From Chara braunii (Eukaryota; Streptophyta; Charophyceae; Charales; Characeae), in assembly GCA_003427395.1 (NCBI GenBank), contig BFEA01000633.1, positions 711,553-740,252 on the forward strand: a stretch of DNA of 28,700 bases. Reading direction: 5' to 3'. Positions 18,906 through 27,751 of the stretch are shown here, piece after piece (within the stretch, counting starts at the first letter, position 1; every line of letters starts with the position of its first letter). Position numbers and translations under genes: made by a program. The notes under the pieces are model-generated. The model made no database searches and was not told the origin of the DNA. It saw only the letters and a program-made list of their open reading frames with translations.

Positions 18906-20630
18906 GTCAACGCTGAGCTGACACAGAGTGCTGCCACCAGATCCATTGTTGGGAGTGAAAGCTGTGTTGATTCAGGGCAAAGACAAGGACGGAAGAGGGG
19001 ACGGGAGCAGGACCGGTACAGGGAAAGGTCAGATGTGAGTGGCATCAATGAGGTAAGACGACAGAACGATGCCACAGAGCCACTGCTGGAACAAGGGGAG
19101 ATCAGTACATGGGATGATGCTGATCGCCGAGAGGAGGCGGAGCTCGCAATACGGAGTAGGCATCACAAGCACCGTGGCCAAGTGAAGACGGAGCGATGGG
19201 GAGTTATGGAGGAGGCAGAGGATGAGATAGTGCTTCAGAGTAAGGCAGCGCTGTTCTCGGAAGAGGAGGAAAGGCGAACCAGGCATGGAGAGAAAAAAGG
19301 GAAAGAGAGAAGATGGGAGAGGAATCTCCATGAGGAACCTGAGATGGGACTGAGAGGTGAGCATGCAAAGGTGGATTTCAAGGAGGAGCGTGGGAGAGAG
19401 AGGGAGAAAGACGGAGGATGGAGCAGGGAAAGGATCAGAGAAGTAGAATGGGACAGGGGCATGGAAAGGGAGAGGGAGAGAGAGAGGGAGAGGGAGAAGG
19501 AGAAGGAGAGGGAAAGGGAGAAGGAGAGGGAGCGGGAAAGAGAGAGAGAGAGGGAGAGGGAAAGAGAGAGAGAGAGGGAGAGGGAGAGGGAGAGAGAGAG
19601 GGAACGAGAAAAAGAGAAAGAGCGAGAGAGAGAAAAGGAGAGAGAGAGGGAGCGGGAGGAGCGAGCACGGGAAAGGGAGAGAGAAAGAGAAAGGGAGAAA
19701 GAGAGGGAAAGGAAAAGGGTCAGGGACAAGGAGAGGGAAATGGAGGAAGTGGAAAGAGAGAGAGAGAGGCAAAGGGAGAGGCCAGCCCACATAGGTAGGG
19801 AACGGCTGAAGGATGAAAGTGGCAGAGAAAGACACGAATTGGACAAAGGTCGAGGGAGGGAGAAAGATAGGTCCAAAGGGGAGGCAGAGCATATCAGAGA
19901 GAGGCTCAGGGACCAAGAAAGAGAAAAGGGGCGAGGGTTGAGTAGCCTCGAAGGGGAGTGGGGGGACAATGATAAGAGCAGGCATGTCTTGCCTTCAGGC
20001 TTGGAATCCGGAAGAGTTGAAGTCGACAGTTTAAACCTCCGAAAATCTCGGAAACATGCTCACTTTGAATACGTGCGCAGTGAGGCCAAAAGCATTTCAG
20101 CGATAGGTGAAACATCTTCCAGACGGCACAACTGGGAGGGAACACGGTGGGAACCGGTCTCTGAAATCGAAGGTGGTACTGTCACTGTCCCACTGTCTCT
20201 CCCTGTGGTCACCGAAGACGACCTTACGGTGGACAAAGGCAAGCGGTCAAAAGCTAGGTACGGTAAGGGAGACGAGTTACCCTCCCATCGCTCAACAGGA
20301 GCGGATGCCGGGAGCAGCAGGCCGGTGATATTGAGCTCTGTCGTGCAAGTTCGGGGTTCTGATGAGATTTCGGATCATGAAGGCGATGCGGATGTTGGAG
20401 CGAAGGGGCACAGAACCGGTGGGCCAGAACACAGAGGCAATTCCGTTCGGCAAAACCCGAACAAGCATAGTATTTTCGGTGCCCCGGGTGTCATTGTGCC
20501 AGGGGGTGGAGGCCTTGTAGTTGGAGGTGAGCTTAAGTCGTCGTTTCCAGGAATAGGCGCTTTGAAGGAGAAGAAACTGGCAGGAGGGCAGAAAAAAACT
20601 GCACGGAAACGCCGCTGGGGTCCGGCCTGA
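18906..20630 (+). CDS. Last coding exon of the Arg/Glu-rich protein (C-terminus RKRRWGPA; FIP1-like?)
   Basis: The exon holds 574 codons plus TGA (20628-20630), continuing 13233-18528 in phase 0. It starts VNAELTQSAATRSIVGSES and has an RKRGREQDRYRERSD basic patch and a VKTERWGVMEEAED segment (about 19181-19222). An RE/EK-rich rod follows (about 19457-19760), then a less charged tail with SKHAHFE-like and GAPGVIVPGGGGLVVGG hydrophobic/Gly residues (about 20482-20530). The end is KKTARKRRWGPA. Plant FIP1 proteins end, as I recall, in an ARKRRW motif and carry a KLERW motif upstream, which is the main ground for the family suggestion. A strong donor-like CAG|GTACGT follows the stop by eight bases, so a 3'-UTR intron is possible. 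Confidence 0.78.
   Translation, partial: VNAELTQSAATRSIVGSESCVDSGQRQGRKRGREQDRYRERSDVSGINEVRRQNDATEPLLEQGEISTWDDADRREEAELAIRSRHHKHRGQVKTERWGVMEEAEDEIVLQSKAALFSEEEERRTRHGEKKGKERRWERNLHEEPEMGLRGEHAKVDFKEERGREREKDGGWSRERIREVEWDRGMEREREREREREKEKEREREKEREREREREREREREREREREREREREREKEKEREREKEREREREERAREREREREREKERERKRVRDKEREMEEVERERERQRERPAHIGRERLKDESGRERHELDKGRGREKDRSKGEAEHIRERLRDQEREKGRGLSSLEGEWGDNDKSRHVLPSGLESGRVEVDSLNLRKSRKHAHFEYVRSEAKSISAIGETSSRRHNWEGTRWEPVSEIEGGTVTVPLSLPVVTEDDLTVDKGKRSKARYGKGDELPSHRSTGADAGSSRPVILSSVVQVRGSDEISDHEGDADVGAKGHRTGGPEHRGNSVRQNPNKHSIFGAPGVIVPGGGGLVVGGELKSSFPGIGALKEKKLAGGQKKTARKRRWGPA
19457..19760 (+). repeat. GAGAGGGAGA-rich coding block (ERERE/KEKE)
   Basis: Irregular 6- and 12-base purine units encode alternating Glu with Arg or Lys. 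The block lies within the last coding exon and is the second such rod in the protein. Confidence 0.85.
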
Positions 20631-20932
20631 TTGAGCAGGTACGTCTGGTATGAGGCTGACAGCAGTCGAAACACATTGAGGACTTTCCGGAATGCATGTG
20701 GCGGTAATCACATCTCTCTGGCCAGAATCACTCCTACTGTGAGCGCAACTTAGGAGGGCAGAAAATGCCGCCTGCACACAAACGCTGCTGGGGTTCGGCC
20801 TGAGTGAGCAGCATCCACATCTGGTATCAGACTGAGTGCAAGCAAACACTCTCTGGAATCCATGCTCTGCCGTAATCGCGACATTCTGGAACGTGTCCGC
20901 GGCCACAACCACTCCTATTTTGAGCACAAAAC
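20582..20932 (+). repeat. ~170-bp tandem duplication spanning the gene's stop codon
   Basis: Unit 1 (20582-20751) starts AGGAGGGCAGAAAAAAACTGC and contains the last codons and the stop. Unit 2 (20752-20932) starts AGGAGGGCAGAAAATGCCGCC and repeats the whole stretch in a diverged form, including codons that would read HKRCWGSA and a TGA. Confidence 0.85.
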
Positions 20933-21440
20933 TTTGGGTCAGTCCCCCGTGCCGAGCCTTACGGCTGGAGTTCTACCAGCTTGCAGTTGTCGTCTTCACG
21001 TTACACAACTGCAGCCATATATGATCTTCATCGAGGAAGAAAAGACTACCCTTGAGGGACCCCAATTACGTGTGTTGAATGAGCATTTAGCTTAGCCCCA
21101 TCAGTTGTGGTCAACTTTCAATGCTTGGTATGTAGCATGTACCATTAAGAAGACAGAAATAGGTCGGTGTGATTTGAATTTTGAAATTTGAACTGATTTC
21201 TTTCGGTTTTTCCTGTATTGTTCTTTTCTTTCTCTTATGTGGAGGTCGGTGGTAGTACCGGGGGCACGTTCGCTTTGTTCCTCCTATTGCGAGGGTGTGA
21301 GGGCGCGAAGGTGGTGAGTGGTGAGAACTCCGAGATGGGCCTATTGGGTGTCCCAGGCACTGTCCCCCGATGAGCGCCAAAAGATGTCGTGTTGATTTGT
21401 CGAGGATACTGGCATCAGCCCCTTTCCAGGGTTAAGGGCC

Positions 21441-21642
21441 TCTCCCACTATCCCATGGTGGCGACTCGGAGCAAGGGGGTTCATGGTGGATATCTAATAT
21501 CTATCCAAAATTGTTGTGTACCTCTTAGTTTCCAGGTGTATTCTCCCACTATCCCATGGTGGCGACTCGGAGCAAGGGGGTTCATGGTGGATATCTAATA
21601 TGTATCCAAAATTGTTGTGTACCTCTTAGTTTCCAGGTGTAT
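21441..21642. repeat. 101-bp near-perfect tandem duplication
   Basis: Unit 21441-21541 begins TCTCCCACTATCCCATGG and is repeated from 21542 to 21642 with a single base change seen (ATATCTAT to ATATGTAT). It must be recent. Confidence 0.95.
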
Positions 21643-22103
21643 TCATAACACTCCAGCAGTAGTGAGAATATAAGCGATGGTGCCTTGAGTCGGACGCAGC
21701 TTGATGCAGTCTCAAGGTGACTGTCATGTGGCCAACATCTCTTCATCAGTTGTCCGTCCATCTGCGAGTTTCATAAAGGTGGCATGAGATCTTGTACTGT
21801 AAATCTGCCTTGTTTCTTTTTCTTCGTTGCCTCACCCCTCCTCCTCCTCCTGCTGTGTTGCTATTTGCTACTTCTTTTCTTCTAATTCTAATTCTCTGTC
21901 TTTTCCACCTCCTCGACCTTAACTCGTCCGCCTCTGGAGAGGGAGTCAATGAGGGTGGCAAGTCTTCTGCATTCGAGGTTTACAGTACAAGTCACAGGAA
22001 ATGGACCGTGCTTTGTGCTTAATTCATTAGACGAGGTGCGGAAGGAGGGATGCGGCATGTGATACTCGTAATGGGGACCCTGTTAATTTGTGCATATAGT
22101 TTG

Positions 22104-22181
22104 GAACGTGGGCCACGGACAAAGGTCGGGGAGGTTGCGGGTGAACGTGGGCCACGGACAAAGGTCGGGGAGGTTGCGGGG
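22104..22181. repeat. 39-bp tandem duplication
   Basis: GAACGTGGGCCACGGACAAA and the following bases to TTGCGGGT occur at 22104-22142 and again at 22143-22181, essentially identical. Confidence 0.95.
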
Positions 22182-22953
22182 TGTTGAGTTCTCGCATCTC
22201 CTCGTTCCAATAAAGGGGAGCTCGTTGCTATTGCGCTGCCATGTTACGAAGAGGACGAACTTGTCATCATCATGTCATTGTACAGCTGCAGGTCCTTGAC
22301 AGCTCTTCTTGCGTCTTGCAATTCACTTCCCCATTCTTTGTGTTTCTTTAGCTGTATTGCAGCATGTTGTCCTCCATTCCTCGGTCCTCGCATCGCTCCC
22401 CTCCCTCCCCCCTGCTCCTCCCTCCCTCCCTTGCTCTATGTGGTTCTGCTGCTAGGTCTGAAGAGTGCTTTGGTGATTCCACTGATTTGAATCGGATGAG
22501 TGCTTGTTGTGGAATCGCTCGACGCTGTTTGTTTTGACGAGGGTAGAATGGAATCCTCATCAAGTGAACCATTTGAAGGGTGAATATGTTGTTTTTTTTT
22601 ATACTTTTTTCACCATTTGAATTGGGGCATGAATGTGATCCTAAAACCCAGCTTTCTCCCGGACGCTGCCTCTGAAACACAGTTGTATACACGAAGGGCC
22701 TCCTACCAGGGTGGTAGTGTGGCTTAGATCGGCAGCACAAAACATCTGCAGCCGAAACTCACAAGAACCATCGCAATGGCCAAATCGAAGCCACCAGCGG
22801 GAGTTCAGTGACTCCTGGGTTGGGAAGAACAGCGCGTGCAATCCAAGGCCCGGGTCCTACAAGTGTTGTGCCCACTTCCATTGCCCAGAAAACATGGTCC
22901 TGGTGCAAAACTGGCCGGAATCATGTCACCTTTTTAGCACAGCCTGCACAGGC

Positions 22954-23064
22954 CTACCGTTTTCACCCGAATAGAACGGGCGGTCATTGTAGCTGTATTT
23001 AGACTGAAAGTTACACCAAATACAGCTATAATGACCGGGCATTCTATTCGGGTGAAGACGGTAG
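22954..23064. mobile_element. 111-bp foldback element with 47-bp inverted arms
   Basis: The left arm (22954-23000) and right arm (23018-23064) are reverse complements at 42 of 47 positions around a 17-base loop. The arms begin CTACCGTTTTCACCCGAATAG. TA lies at the two outer ends (22955-22956, 23062-23063), which would suit a TA target duplication of a Tc1/mariner-type MITE. A transcribed copy would make a long hairpin RNA. No transposase is nearby. Confidence 0.75.
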
Positions 23065-23646
23065 TATCCGTAAATGTGGGTCCGAGCAACTCCGAGCAAA
23101 GGCCAGACTCGACTGAGCCCCTCCTCTGGGCACGTTTTTCAAATTTTCTTCTTTTCTCTGTAACCCGTAGTAAGTTATGAACACGAGTTTTCCCTACACT
23201 ATTAAAATCACTAACGTGACAAATCTAAAATCCGGGCCGTCATCGGTCCTACCGGCCCACGACCCAGATCGACCGAAACATGTAACAAATCTGGCATCTG
23301 GCCGTCGGGTCTTACCGGATCGACGGGCCGGATTGGCGCGCAGTCAATCCAGGCCGTTGGCCCGGTACCTCGGGATCGAGGCCTTTCGCTGGGAACCGAC
23401 CGGTTTGCCCATTGGAGCAGGCCATTTTTTTGCACGGGCTTCCCAACGGGCAAAGTGGTTTCCGTAGGCTGCCCTTTTGGGTGGCGGCACAGGAAAATCC
23501 TACGCACGTCGGCACAAACGTTTTTGGTGGCGGCACGGGCAAATCCCACGGCATGGGAAAGATCGACCCCTACGCTACTCTACGCTCGGCTTTCACTTTA
23601 TTACACTCTACACTACGACGCTCGACTGCGACTTCACATCTGTCTG

Positions 23647-23647
<1 letters not shown>
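23065..23647. other. Non-genic DNA, CGG/CCG-rich
   Basis: No gene is recognised. Between about 23230 and 23560 there are recurrent CGG-CC-GGCCC and GGCGGCACRGG strings, suggestive of decayed repeats. For example GGTGGCGGCACRGG occurs twice about 50 bases apart. Confidence 0.5.
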
Positions 23648-23731
<84 letters not shown>

Positions 23732-23738
23732 CACACAC
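23648..23738. repeat. (CA)n microsatellite
   Basis: CA repeats over about 91 bases, interrupted twice by CAAA, giving Thr-His runs if read as coding. A short (AG)n follows at 23872-23893. Confidence 0.97.
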
Positions 23739-23871
23739 GACATGGTGAGACTGTCAGGGTTCAACCTCCTGATGAGTTGGTGGAAGTCCGACGAAACAGT
23801 CTGGCTTCGTCGTGCTTTTTTTTATGGATATAGCGAACATAACGACACAAACACATACACAAACACACCTA

Positions 23872-23893
23872 CAGAGAGAGAGAGAGAGAGAGA
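23872..23893. repeat. (AG)n microsatellite
   Basis: An uninterrupted AG run of about 22 bases. Confidence 0.95.
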
Positions 23894-24170
23894 TGGGACA
23901 CGTCTTGCAGCACAAACTACTAGGCTTGATCGATCGATCGGGGCATGATAGCGGGGGGATATTGCTGGGGTATTTCGTTTTGCGGGCCTACTGTATGGTT
24001 CCGTTTTTTGACTATGGATATGGTAGATTTGTTGTGGTATTTAAGAAGACATTAGAGAAAGGACAAGGGAAGGGAGGCGTATTAGTCAAACAAACTAAAT
24101 GACACATCCCATTTTTTATGTAATTTTCCCCGTTGTTGGGGTATTTTGTTTTGTTGTGGTAATCTTGTCT

Positions 24171-24500
24171 GCATCCCGGTTGGTTTTGTCCCGTATTCGG
24201 TCTATTTTGCAGCAGGTAGCGGTGCTTCATGTGGGACCAGTCATCCGGGCTTTTTTATTGTTTTGGCATCCTGGTTGGTTGTTTCCCATTGTTCGGCCTT
24301 TTGGAAAGCGGGGCGGTGCTTGCATGTGGGAATCATCATCCAGGATTGTTTTTCATACCCGTCTTCCGGGTTCTTTTTGATTTTTTTTGCAGACAAGAAT
24401 GCTTGACATCCTGGTTGGTCTTGTCCCGTCGTTTGGCCTGTGGGCAGGGGGGGTGCTTGCATGTGGGACTAGTCATCTGGGATCTGTTTTGTTGCCCCCT
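24171..24500. repeat. Three degenerate tandem units of ~95-140 bp
   Basis: Units start at 24171 (GCATCCCGGTTGG), 24266 (GCATCCTGGTTGG) and 24406 (ACATCCTGGTTGG). Each continues with a TTGTCCCGT/TTCGGCCT-like part and GGTGCTTGCATGTGGGA, then a CATCCGGG-like end. Spacing is unequal because of insertions. Surrounding T/G-rich DNA (23894-24833) shows no gene. Confidence 0.75.
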
Positions 24501-24833
24501 GTTCTGTTTTATTTGGCTGTTCCCTTCCTCTCTTCTTTGCCTCTTTGCCTTTTGGCTGTGTGCAAGTGGGTCGATATGACACATGGGGGTGGGGGCAGCC
24601 GCCGCTCCAACCTACATCCACGTGGGCGGCCTTGTACGCAAGAGGTTCTGAACAGGGGAGTTGTAAGGAAGAAGATTAAAAATGAATCAAGTTTTTCGTG
24701 CTTCTGTTTTTCGCTTTGGCGCTCTGATATCATGTGACAATATATATCTATATATGAAACAGTTTTTTGCCACAGCCCCTCGTTTGTTGTCCCCTTCTCC
24801 CTCTCTGCCTACGGTTTACCGGGCAGCTCTGAC
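24501..24833. other. Non-genic DNA
   Basis: No gene or repeat structure is recognised beyond short pyrimidine-rich runs and a TATATATCTATATA string near 24740-24755. Confidence 0.5.
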
Positions 24834-24834
24834 G

Positions 24835-24896
<62 letters not shown>
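24834..24896. repeat. Compound (AT)n-(AG)n microsatellite
   Basis: An AT run (24834-24851) is followed directly by ACAC and a pure AG run (24855-24896). Confidence 0.97.
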
Positions 24897-24898
<2 letters not shown>

Positions 24899-25140
24899 CG
24901 ACTGCAGTCGGCCGTGAGATGTGGTGGGCACAGTGATTGGCATGCAATATTCCACCTTCGACGCCTGAACGACGCACAAAGATGGGAGATTCAGGTCAGT
25001 GGGCCCCCTCCCGCCCCCCCCAAGAACCCCTTCCTCCTCATCCTCCGCCCGTCCCTCCCCAGCCTCCGCTCCTCCGCTGCCCCTCCATCCCCTCCTCCAC
25101 CGCTGGATCTGTTATCTTAGCGGGAATTCTCTTAAAATTG
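24897..25140. other. Non-genic, C-rich lead-in to minisatellite
   Basis: No gene is recognised. Purine/pyrimidine asymmetry rises towards the CTCC-rich minisatellite, with CCCCCTCCCGCCCC-type strings. Confidence 0.5.
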
Positions 25141-25960
25141 GGAACTCTCCGCCGCTCCCCTCCGCCAGCGCTCCCCTTCTCTCTCCTCCACCAGCGCACC
25201 CCCCCGCCAGTGCTCCCCTCAACTCCCCTCTGCCAGCACTCCCCTCCGCCAGCACTGCCCTCCGCCAGCGCTCCCCTCCGCCAGCGCTCCCCTCCACTCC
25301 CCTCCTCCCTTTCGCCATTGCTCCCCTCCCCCAGCGCTACCCTCCACTCCCTTCCTCCCTTTTGCCAGTGCTCGCCTCCACTCCCCTCCTCCCCTCTGCC
25401 AGGGCACCTCTCCACTCCCCTCCGCCTGATCCCCTCCACCTGTGTTCCTTGCGCTCTACTTCGCTCCCCTCAACCAGCGCATCCCCCGCCAGCACTCTCC
25501 TCCGCCAGCGCTCCCCTCCAGTCCCCTCCGCCTGCACTCCCCCTCTTCCTCCGCTGCTCTTCCACCTATCGGCTACTCCTCCGGCCCTTCTCCGTCGTCC
25601 GCCATTCTCCGCCCCCCAGCTGCTCCAACTCCACCTATCCACGGCCCCTCCACCCCCTCCTCCGCTGCTCTTCACACCAGTGCTCCCCTCCGCTCCCCTC
25701 CGCCAGCTCACCCCTTCGGCAGCGCTCTAGTGCGCCAGCACTCCCCTGCGCCTGCACTCCTTTCCACTCCCCTCCGCCAGTGGTCCTGTGTGACTACGCT
25801 CCTCTCCACTCCCCTCCACCAGCCCTCCCCTCCGCCAGCGCTCCCCTCCACCCCCTCTGCCACCTCTTCCCCACCAGCACAACTCTACCTGCGCTCCCCT
25901 GCAGTCCCCTCTGCCAGTGGCTGCCCCTCCGCTTTCCCACCTCCGCTAGAAAAAAGAAAA
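25141..25960. repeat. C-rich minisatellite (CCGCCAGCGCTCCCCTC type)
   Basis: About 820 bases are built of irregular units around CTCCGCCAGCGCTCCCCTC, with CAC/GCACT variants. All three plus-strand frames stay open for long distances as Pro/Ser/Leu/Ala-rich strings, and the minus strand as Gly/Glu-rich strings. This reflects composition, not coding. A short related piece is at about 28140-28230. Confidence 0.85.
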
Positions 25961-25974
25961 CATGTTAGGCGTGT

Positions 25975-25978
<4 letters not shown>

Positions 25979-26034
<56 letters not shown>
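25979..26034. repeat. (GA)n microsatellite
   Basis: An uninterrupted GA run leading directly into a unit of the modular satellite. Confidence 0.97.
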
Positions 26035-26037
<3 letters not shown>

Positions 26038-26232
26038 AATCTAAGTAAAGAATGCCCCCCCCCCCCCCAACCCCAACACGATCTATCTGATCCGTGGTCA
26101 ACAGGGACCCTTAAAAAAATACGAAAAAAAAACGAACACACAGTCGCGCACACGAGAGAGAGAGACCCCGGTCTAACTGACTACGCTGCCCCCCTCCCCC
26201 CCTTCCCCTTCCTCTTCAACGCGATCAACTGT
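26035..26232. repeat. Modular satellite, first two units
   Basis: After the GA run the order is CCCAATCTAAGTAAAG, a C run (about 26055-26068), CCCCAACACGATC, TATCTGATCCGTGGTC, a GGGACCC block, an A-rich block, CGCGCACACGAGAG and ACCCC. A second, shortened unit runs from 26166 to about 26232 (GGTCTAACTGACTA, C-rich run, CAACGCGATCAACTG). The same order recurs from 27646 to the end of the window. Confidence 0.75.
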
Positions 26233-26237
26233 AGCAT

Positions 26238-26935
26238 CGATGCTGGGACGACATAGGCCGGTGCTGGAGCTTTGCTCTGTGACCCAGGGGGAGCTTGAGG
26301 CCTATGGAGTTATGCCGAGGGTGGAAGGCGTAACCAGATCGTCCAACGTAGTCGGCGCCGGGGTTTGGACCCTGTAACCTGTTTAGGGGTTTGCCACTAA
26401 AGGAATTGTCGAGGGAGGAAGGAACTTCCTGTCCGTCAGAACTAGGTTGGTCGGTACTGGGGAGGGTTGTGGTGCCCTGTTACCCTACCAGAGCGGGGTA
26501 TGAGGCCAGGTGAGTTCTGGTACGAGGACTGAAAGCCGGGACCGACGGTCTGCTTGTTGAGAGGGGGATGGATTTTAGGATATTTGGTATTAATTTCTAG
26601 TTTCAACCCCCTTTTCTGAATTCTATCCTGGTTGGCCGTTAGGGGGATTTGAAAATGTTTAGGATTCTGGGGCCTCTATCAACTTTTCCTAGGCTACTTT
26701 GTTGTTATACTCAGCGATCTGCGGCTGTTCGATGCCAGAACGACGCTGGCTGGTGCTGGGGTGTTGCCCTGTAACCTGTTGACACAGGAGCGTGAGGCCT
26801 GGTAGAGAGATTTGGGGATGCTTTGGGGTGGGCATCTCACGAAACAACTAAGGTTTGCTGCTGGGACGACGCTGGCCGGAGCTGGGGCGAGTTGTGTTGC
26901 CCTGTAACCCAGCAGGAAGTGGGGGTGTGAGGCCT
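26238..26935. repeat. Dispersed degenerate cassette (GACGACGCTGGCYGG ... GCCCTGTAACC)
   Basis: A string of the type CTGGGACGACGCTGGCCGG, then GCTGGGG, GTTGCCCTGTAACCC and GTGAGGCCTGG is recognisable near 26240-26305, 26345-26385 (partial), 26450-26520, 26735-26800 and 26860-26935. Spacing is irregular. No open frame of note is present. Confidence 0.65.
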
Positions 26936-27040
26936 GGAAGAGCTCGGCAGGGAGTAAGACAACTTTGAGGAACTCTGGAAGGGCTGGTTAGGGAGCTCGA
27001 GATTTTTTGGCGTTTCTTTTACGACCCCGGCGGTCTTCTA
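26936..27040. other. Non-genic spacer
   Basis: Nothing recognised between the dispersed cassette and the 247-bp tandem duplication. Confidence 0.5.
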
Positions 27041-27534
27041 AAAAGAAACGAGGAGAGTGGGAGAAGGAGATGGTGGGATATCATGCGTCCTACTAGTGAG
27101 GGGGCTAGCTGGTAGGATTGGAATAGGGTATAGCAGCAATCGAGATGGTGGCTCTGCTGCAGTAAGTCTTGCCGGAGTGAGGAATAGAGGATTGATGGGG
27201 GAGGGGTTTATGAGTTGGTTTTTGAATCCTGCGTATTCTTGAAGCCTGTTGTAGTCATTTCCTAAGTAGCTCCAACTTTCTGAGCCAAAAAAGAACGAGG
27301 CCAGTGGGGAGATGGTGGGATATCACACATCCTACTAGTGAGGGGGCTAGCTGGTAGGATGGGAATAGGGTATAGCAGCGGCGGAGATGGTGGCTCTGCT
27401 GCAGTAAGTCTTGCCGGAGTGAGGTAAAGTGGATGGATGGGGAGGTTTTCTGAGTAGTTTTCTGAATTCGGTTCATATTCTGAAGTTTGTCGTGGTCATT
27501 TTCTAAGTAGCTCCCATTTTTTCTGAGCCAAAGC
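27041..27534. repeat. 247-bp tandem duplication
   Basis: Unit 1 (27041-27287) and unit 2 (27288-27534) share GATGGTGGGATATCA, CCTACTAGTGAGGGGGCTAG, GTAGGATKGGAATAGGGT, CTGCAGTAAGTCTTGCCGG and the end TTTCTGAGCCAAA. They differ by scattered substitutions and small indels. CTGCAGTAAGT resembles a splice donor in both units, but no exon is identified. Confidence 0.88.
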
Positions 27535-27645
27535 CGGGTAATGGCCCCAGCATCTCAATTTTCAAAATTTTATGTAAATTTCTATATGGGACGCTGGGCC
27601 CGGTTCCCAGCACGTGTTGTTCCCCACGAATAGATTGGAGCCCCG
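27535..27645. other. Non-genic spacer
   Basis: No gene or repeat is recognised. It includes a GGGACGCTGGGCCCGGTTCCCAG-like imperfect palindrome near 27589-27610. Confidence 0.4.
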
Positions 27646-27691
27646 TTCCCATCAAAAAAAATTCCGATCAGTTTCATATCTGAAGACTGAT

Positions 27692-27751
27692 CACTTGATC
27701 GTGTTGGGGTGGGGAGGCCGGCCTGCCCCCCTACCCCAACACGATCAAGTG
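27692..27751. repeat. Inverted repeat with 19-bp perfect arms
   Basis: CACTTGATCGTGTTGGGGT (27692-27710) is the exact reverse complement of 27733-27751. The 22-base centre contains the palindrome AGGCCGGCCT and G/C runs that extend the pairing. Confidence 0.95.

Larger units (their letters stand above)
20933..22953. other. 3' flank of the gene with local duplications, no further gene seen
   Basis: Part is probably 3' UTR or 3' intron of the preceding gene. It contains a 101-bp tandem duplication (21441-21642), a 39-bp tandem duplication (22104-22181) and an AATAAA string at 22209-22214 that could serve as a polyadenylation signal. Open frames here are short and without recognisable domains. 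Confidence 0.55.

Noticed and set aside
23412-23948. 178-codon frame with a Thr-His run
   Set aside because: The centre is the (CA)n microsatellite and the flanks have no recognisable domain.
24937-26044. Proline/serine-rich plus-strand frames and Gly/Glu-rich minus-strand frames up to 343 codons
   Set aside because: All frames are open because of CTCC-type composition. There is no start context, domain or splice evidence.
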